A stretch of DNA of 6,686 nt from Candidatus Nealsoniibacteriota bacterium (GTDB lineage Bacteria; Patescibacteriota; Minisyncoccia; Minisyncoccales; MHMH01). The notes beneath the pieces were generated by a model that did not search any database, was not told the origin of the DNA, and saw only the letters and a list, made by a program, of their open reading frames with translations. The DNA lies in the NCBI GenBank assembly GCA_030700195.1, contig JAUYKD010000022.1, positions 1-6,686 on the forward strand, in the 5' to 3' direction. Shown here piece by piece: positions 4,328 through 6,686 of this stretch. The position numbers and the translations under genes were made by a program. Position 1 is the stretch's first letter; the number at the start of each line of letters is the position of its first letter.

Positions 4328-5893
4328 ATGGAAAAAAATAAATATTATATTGATGTTGGCAGGGCCGTTGATCTTAGAAATATTAAGGAAAGGAGAATTT
4401 ATCGGGCCCTGGAGATTTTCCCGGGCTTTTTAGTTTGGCTGACCCTATTAGGCATGTTTATTTGTTCGTGGCTCTTACCTGTTTGGACTGCTTATTTTAT
4501 TATTATTTTTAGTGTTTATTGGATGTTGAGAACTTTCCATTTTTCTTTTTATATTGTTTTTGCTTACCGGAAAATGAAACTTAACTTAAAGGCCGATTGG
4601 ATCGGCAAGTTAAATGAATTGGTCAAAAGCGATCCGGATAAAAATTGGCAAGAGATTTACCATTTGATTATTTTCCCGATGTATAAAGAAAGCTCGGTTG
4701 TGATTAGAGAGTCTTTCAAGGCGCTGGTTAATTCTGATTATCCTAAAGATAAAATGATCGTAGTTTTAGCTATTGAAGAAAGAGCGGGTGAATCAGCCCG
4801 AGAAGTGGCCGATGTTATTCTAAAAGAATATCACGATAAATTCTTCAGGTTTTTAATTACTATTCATCCAAAAAACATAGTCAGAGAAATAGCCGGTAAA
4901 GGGTCAAACGAGAGTTGGGCAGGCAAAAAAGCCAAAGAAATTATTATCGACCCGTTGAAGTTGGATTATAGCAAGATTATCGTTTCTTCTTTTGATATTG
5001 ACGCCCAGGTTTATGCCAAGTATTTTTCCTGCTTAACTTATTATTATTTAACAAGTAAGAATCCTACCCGTTCCAGTTTTCAGCCCATTCCTTTATATTT
5101 CAACAACTTTTACGAAGCGCCTTTTTTTTCTCGGGTCGTTTCTTCTTCCAATGTTTTCTGGCAAATGCTTCAGCAACAGCGCCCGGAAAAAATAACCACC
5201 TATTCTTCGCATTCAATGGCCTTTAAAGCATTAGTAGAGATGGATTTTTGGCAGACCAACGTTGTTTCAGAGGACGCTGGCGTATTTTGGAAAGCTTTTT
5301 TGTTTTATGACGGCGATTACGAAATAATCCCCATGCATTACCCTTTGTCTATGGACGCTTGCTTGGGCTCAAATATTTGGAAGACGGCCGTCAACCAATA
5401 CAAGCAGCAACGGAGATGGGCTTGGGGGGCAGAGGGCATTCCCTATCTGCTTTTCGGGTTTTTTAAAAATAAGAAAATAGCTTTTAATAAGAAATTCCGC
5501 TATTCTTTTTTAATGCTCGAGTCCTTCTGGGCCTGGGGGACAAACGCCCTGCTTATTCTTTTTTTGGGCTGGCTGCCTCTTTTTTTAGGAGGAAATGCGT
5601 TTAACACAACAGTTTTATTCTACAATCTTCCCCAAATTGTTCGAAACTTAATGACCATAGCTTTAATAGGTCTTTTAGCTTCCATTATCGTCAATACCTT
5701 GCTCCTTCGTTTAAATTTTGTTTCCAAGAGCAAATGGCAGAACCTGCTTTTGATAATTCAATGGGCCTTTCTTCCGTTTTCTCTTATTATTTTTGGAGCC
5801 ATACCGGCTATTGAAGCTCAAACTCGGCTGATGTTCGGCAAATATATGAGCTTTTGGGTGACGGAAAAAGCCAGGCGCGACAATCCTTCATAG
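4328..5893 (+). CDS. Membrane GT2 glycosyltransferase, polysaccharide-synthase-like
   Basis: A 521-aa integral membrane protein with the layout of processive GT2 synthases such as cellulose or hyaluronan synthase: two N-terminal helices (about 31-50 and 52-78), a cytoplasmic GT-A domain (about 105-375), then three or so C-terminal helices (about 398-420, 437-460, 470-495). The domain opens with YHLIIFPMYKES (111-122) and has the metal-binding DxD as DID (223-225), the catalytic ED in VSEDAGVFWKAF (313-324), and QQRRW (360-364), the Q(Q/R)xRW motif that holds the growing chain in processive enzymes. These motifs are established for the family; the donor sugar, acceptor and processivity here are not known. 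Unlike typical synthases, a long insert (about 155-215) precedes DID. It is the last gene of the hydrolase operon, and no Shine-Dalgarno is visible at its ATG. Confidence 0.85.
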   Translation: MEKNKYYIDVGRAVDLRNIKERRIYRALEIFPGFLVWLTLLGMFICSWLLPVWTAYFIIIFSVYWMLRTFHFSFYIVFAYRKMKLNLKADWIGKLNELVKSDPDKNWQEIYHLIIFPMYKESSVVIRESFKALVNSDYPKDKMIVVLAIEERAGESAREVADVILKEYHDKFFRFLITIHPKNIVREIAGKGSNESWAGKKAKEIIIDPLKLDYSKIIVSSFDIDAQVYAKYFSCLTYYYLTSKNPTRSSFQPIPLYFNNFYEAPFFSRVVSSSNVFWQMLQQQRPEKITTYSSHSMAFKALVEMDFWQTNVVSEDAGVFWKAFLFYDGDYEIIPMHYPLSMDACLGSNIWKTAVNQYKQQRRWAWGAEGIPYLLFGFFKNKKIAFNKKFRYSFLMLESFWAWGTNALLILFLGWLPLFLGGNAFNTTVLFYNLPQIVRNLMTIALIGLLASIIVNTLLLRLNFVSKSKWQNLLLIIQWAFLPFSLIIFGAIPAIEAQTRLMFGKYMSFWVTEKARRDNPS

Positions 5894-5898
5894 ATCTA

Positions 5899-5948
5899 GT
5901 CCCGCTTTGCGGGACGAAGATTAAGAAGAGAACGAAGTTCTCTTCGTC
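5899..5948. repeat. Double-hairpin palindromic element downstream of the GT2 gene
   Basis: Hairpin 1 is GTCCCGC (5899-5905), loop TTT, GCGGGAC (5909-5915). Hairpin 2 is GAAGAGAAC (5925-5933), loop GAA, GTTCTCTTC (5937-5945). An alternative outer stem pairs GACGAAG (5913-5919) with CTTCGTC (5942-5948). The T-rich run follows 10-14 nt later (5959-5970), too far for a classical terminator, though the pair may still end the operon transcript. The order, a CCC/GGG hairpin followed by a GAAG/CTTC hairpin, is the same as in the units inside the hydrolase gene, but the sequences differ. Confidence 0.7.
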
Positions 5949-5981
5949 AAGCCAGACCTTTTATTTTTTTGAAATTCCAAG

Positions 5982-5987
5982 TATAAT
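5982..5987 (+). promoter_or_regulatory. -10 box of the cysteine desulfurase gene
   Basis: A perfect TATAAT lies 13 nt before the ATG at 6001, predicting a leader of about 6 nt, effectively leaderless. The -35 region is only a T-rich run (5959-5970) with no clear hexamer. This puts the cysteine desulfurase in a separate transcription unit from the glycan genes. Confidence 0.6.
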
Positions 5988-6000
5988 ACAATATACGATT

Positions 6001-6686
6001 ATGCCAAAAATTTATTTAGATTATGCAGCCACTACCCCGATTGATCCAAAGGTTTTAAAGGCCATGTTGCCGTATTTGAAAAAGGAATTCGGCAATCCTT
6101 CCTCAATCCACAGTTTCGGGCAGAAGGGGCTGTTTGCTTTAGAAAAAGCGCGAAAGAGCGTGGCTGATTTTTTAGGATGCTCTTCCCAGGAAATTATTTT
6201 TACCGGTTCAGCCACCGAAGCCGATAATCTGGCTATAAGAGGTTCGGTTAAAAGCGGACATATTATCACTTCCCAAATTGAACACCCGGCGGTTTTAGAA
6301 GCTTGCAAAGCTCTTGAAAGGCAAGAGGTTAAGGTCACTTATTTACCGGTGGATAAAGAAGGGGTTGTTAATCCTTCTGATGTTCAAAAAGCTATCAGGC
6401 CCGATACTGTTTTGGTTTCAATAATATACGCTAACAACGAAATTGGCACAGTCCAATTGATACCTGAAATCAGCGGCCTTGTTAAAAAAACAAATCCAAA
6501 AATACTTTTTCATACGGACGCTGTTCAGGCCGCCAATTACTTAGAGTGCGACGTTAATAAACTCGGGGTTGATTTACTTACTTTGAGTTCGCATAAAATT
6601 TACGGGCCAAAGGGAGTTGGCGCGATTTATATTAAGATAGGCACGGCTCTTAAGCCATTGATTTTTGGCGGAGGGCATGATATGGG
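6001..6686 (+). CDS. Cysteine desulfurase, class I (NifS/IscS type), N-terminal part; runs off the right edge
   Basis: A PLP enzyme that converts cysteine to alanine and passes the sulfur, as a persulfide, to Fe-S cluster and tRNA-thiolation pathways in the cytoplasm. The 228 visible codons cover about 60% of a normal 380-400 aa protein. They begin MPKIYLDYAATTPIDPKV, the typical class I start. PLP-site residues are in place: TGSATEADN (68-76), His95 in IEHPAV (stacks on the cofactor), NNEIGTVQ (145-152), Asp173 and Gln176 in HTDAVQ, and the Schiff-base Lys199 in SSHKIYGPKG (196-205). GGGHD (223-227) follows. The catalytic cysteine loop is beyond the window, so the IscS/NifS subtype cannot be settled and no symbol is given. 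It has its own promoter and is probably unrelated to the glycan operon. Confidence 0.95.
   Translation, partial: MPKIYLDYAATTPIDPKVLKAMLPYLKKEFGNPSSIHSFGQKGLFALEKARKSVADFLGCSSQEIIFTGSATEADNLAIRGSVKSGHIITSQIEHPAVLEACKALERQEVKVTYLPVDKEGVVNPSDVQKAIRPDTVLVSIIYANNEIGTVQLIPEISGLVKKTNPKILFHTDAVQAANYLECDVNKLGVDLLTLSSHKIYGPKGVGAIYIKIGTALKPLIFGGGHDM

Noticed and set aside
6021..6338. Minus-strand open frame of 105 codons
   Set aside because: It is fully antisense to the cysteine desulfurase, which carries all the expected PLP-site motifs.

Overview
The window looks like a piece of an AT-rich bacterial genome, most likely from the Candidate Phyla Radiation (Patescibacteria, Parcubacteria-like). This taxonomic call is inference. 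It rests on the protein style, very tight gene packing, start codons mostly without a Shine-Dalgarno sequence, near-leaderless promoters, and small palindromic elements between and inside genes. TGA is used as a stop, for example at the end of the glycoside hydrolase gene, so the code is standard rather than the UGA-glycine code of Gracilibacteria.

Layout: (1) At the left edge, on the minus strand, are the first 26 codons of a GT4-type glycosyltransferase with a strong extended -10 promoter. (2) A divergent intergenic stretch follows, holding a terminator-like hairpin. (3) A plus-strand run contains a small membrane protein, a GT-B glycosyltransferase of the MurG/MGDG-synthase type, and a ten-helix EamA/DMT transporter that overlaps it by 13 nt. 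(4) A 99-bp stretch bounded by a perfect 15-bp inverted repeat carries a TATAAT box and reaches into the start codon of the next gene. (5) A second plus-strand run contains a membrane-anchored or secreted GH-A glycoside hydrolase, an unrecognised 196-aa membrane protein (ATGA overlap), and a membrane GT2 glycosyltransferase with DxD, ED and QQRRW motifs (3-nt gap). (6) An intergenic region holds two hairpins and a promoter. (7) The first 228 codons of a class I cysteine desulfurase run off the right edge.

Except for the cysteine desulfurase, the genes read as an envelope-glycan locus with three glycosyltransferases of different folds, a possible lipid-glycan or metabolite transporter, and a GH-A hydrolase next to a polysaccharide-synthase-like GT2. 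The hydrolase + membrane protein + GT2 trio resembles the general logic of synthase-dependent polysaccharide export, where a membrane GT2 is paired with an extracytoplasmic hydrolase. No substrate can be assigned from sequence alone.

The most unusual feature is inside the hydrolase gene. A palindromic unit of 57 bp (19 codons) occurs twice in tandem and in frame, inserting 38 residues between two conserved parts of the TIM barrel. This resembles the in-frame palindromic elements known from Rickettsia genes, but in a different lineage.
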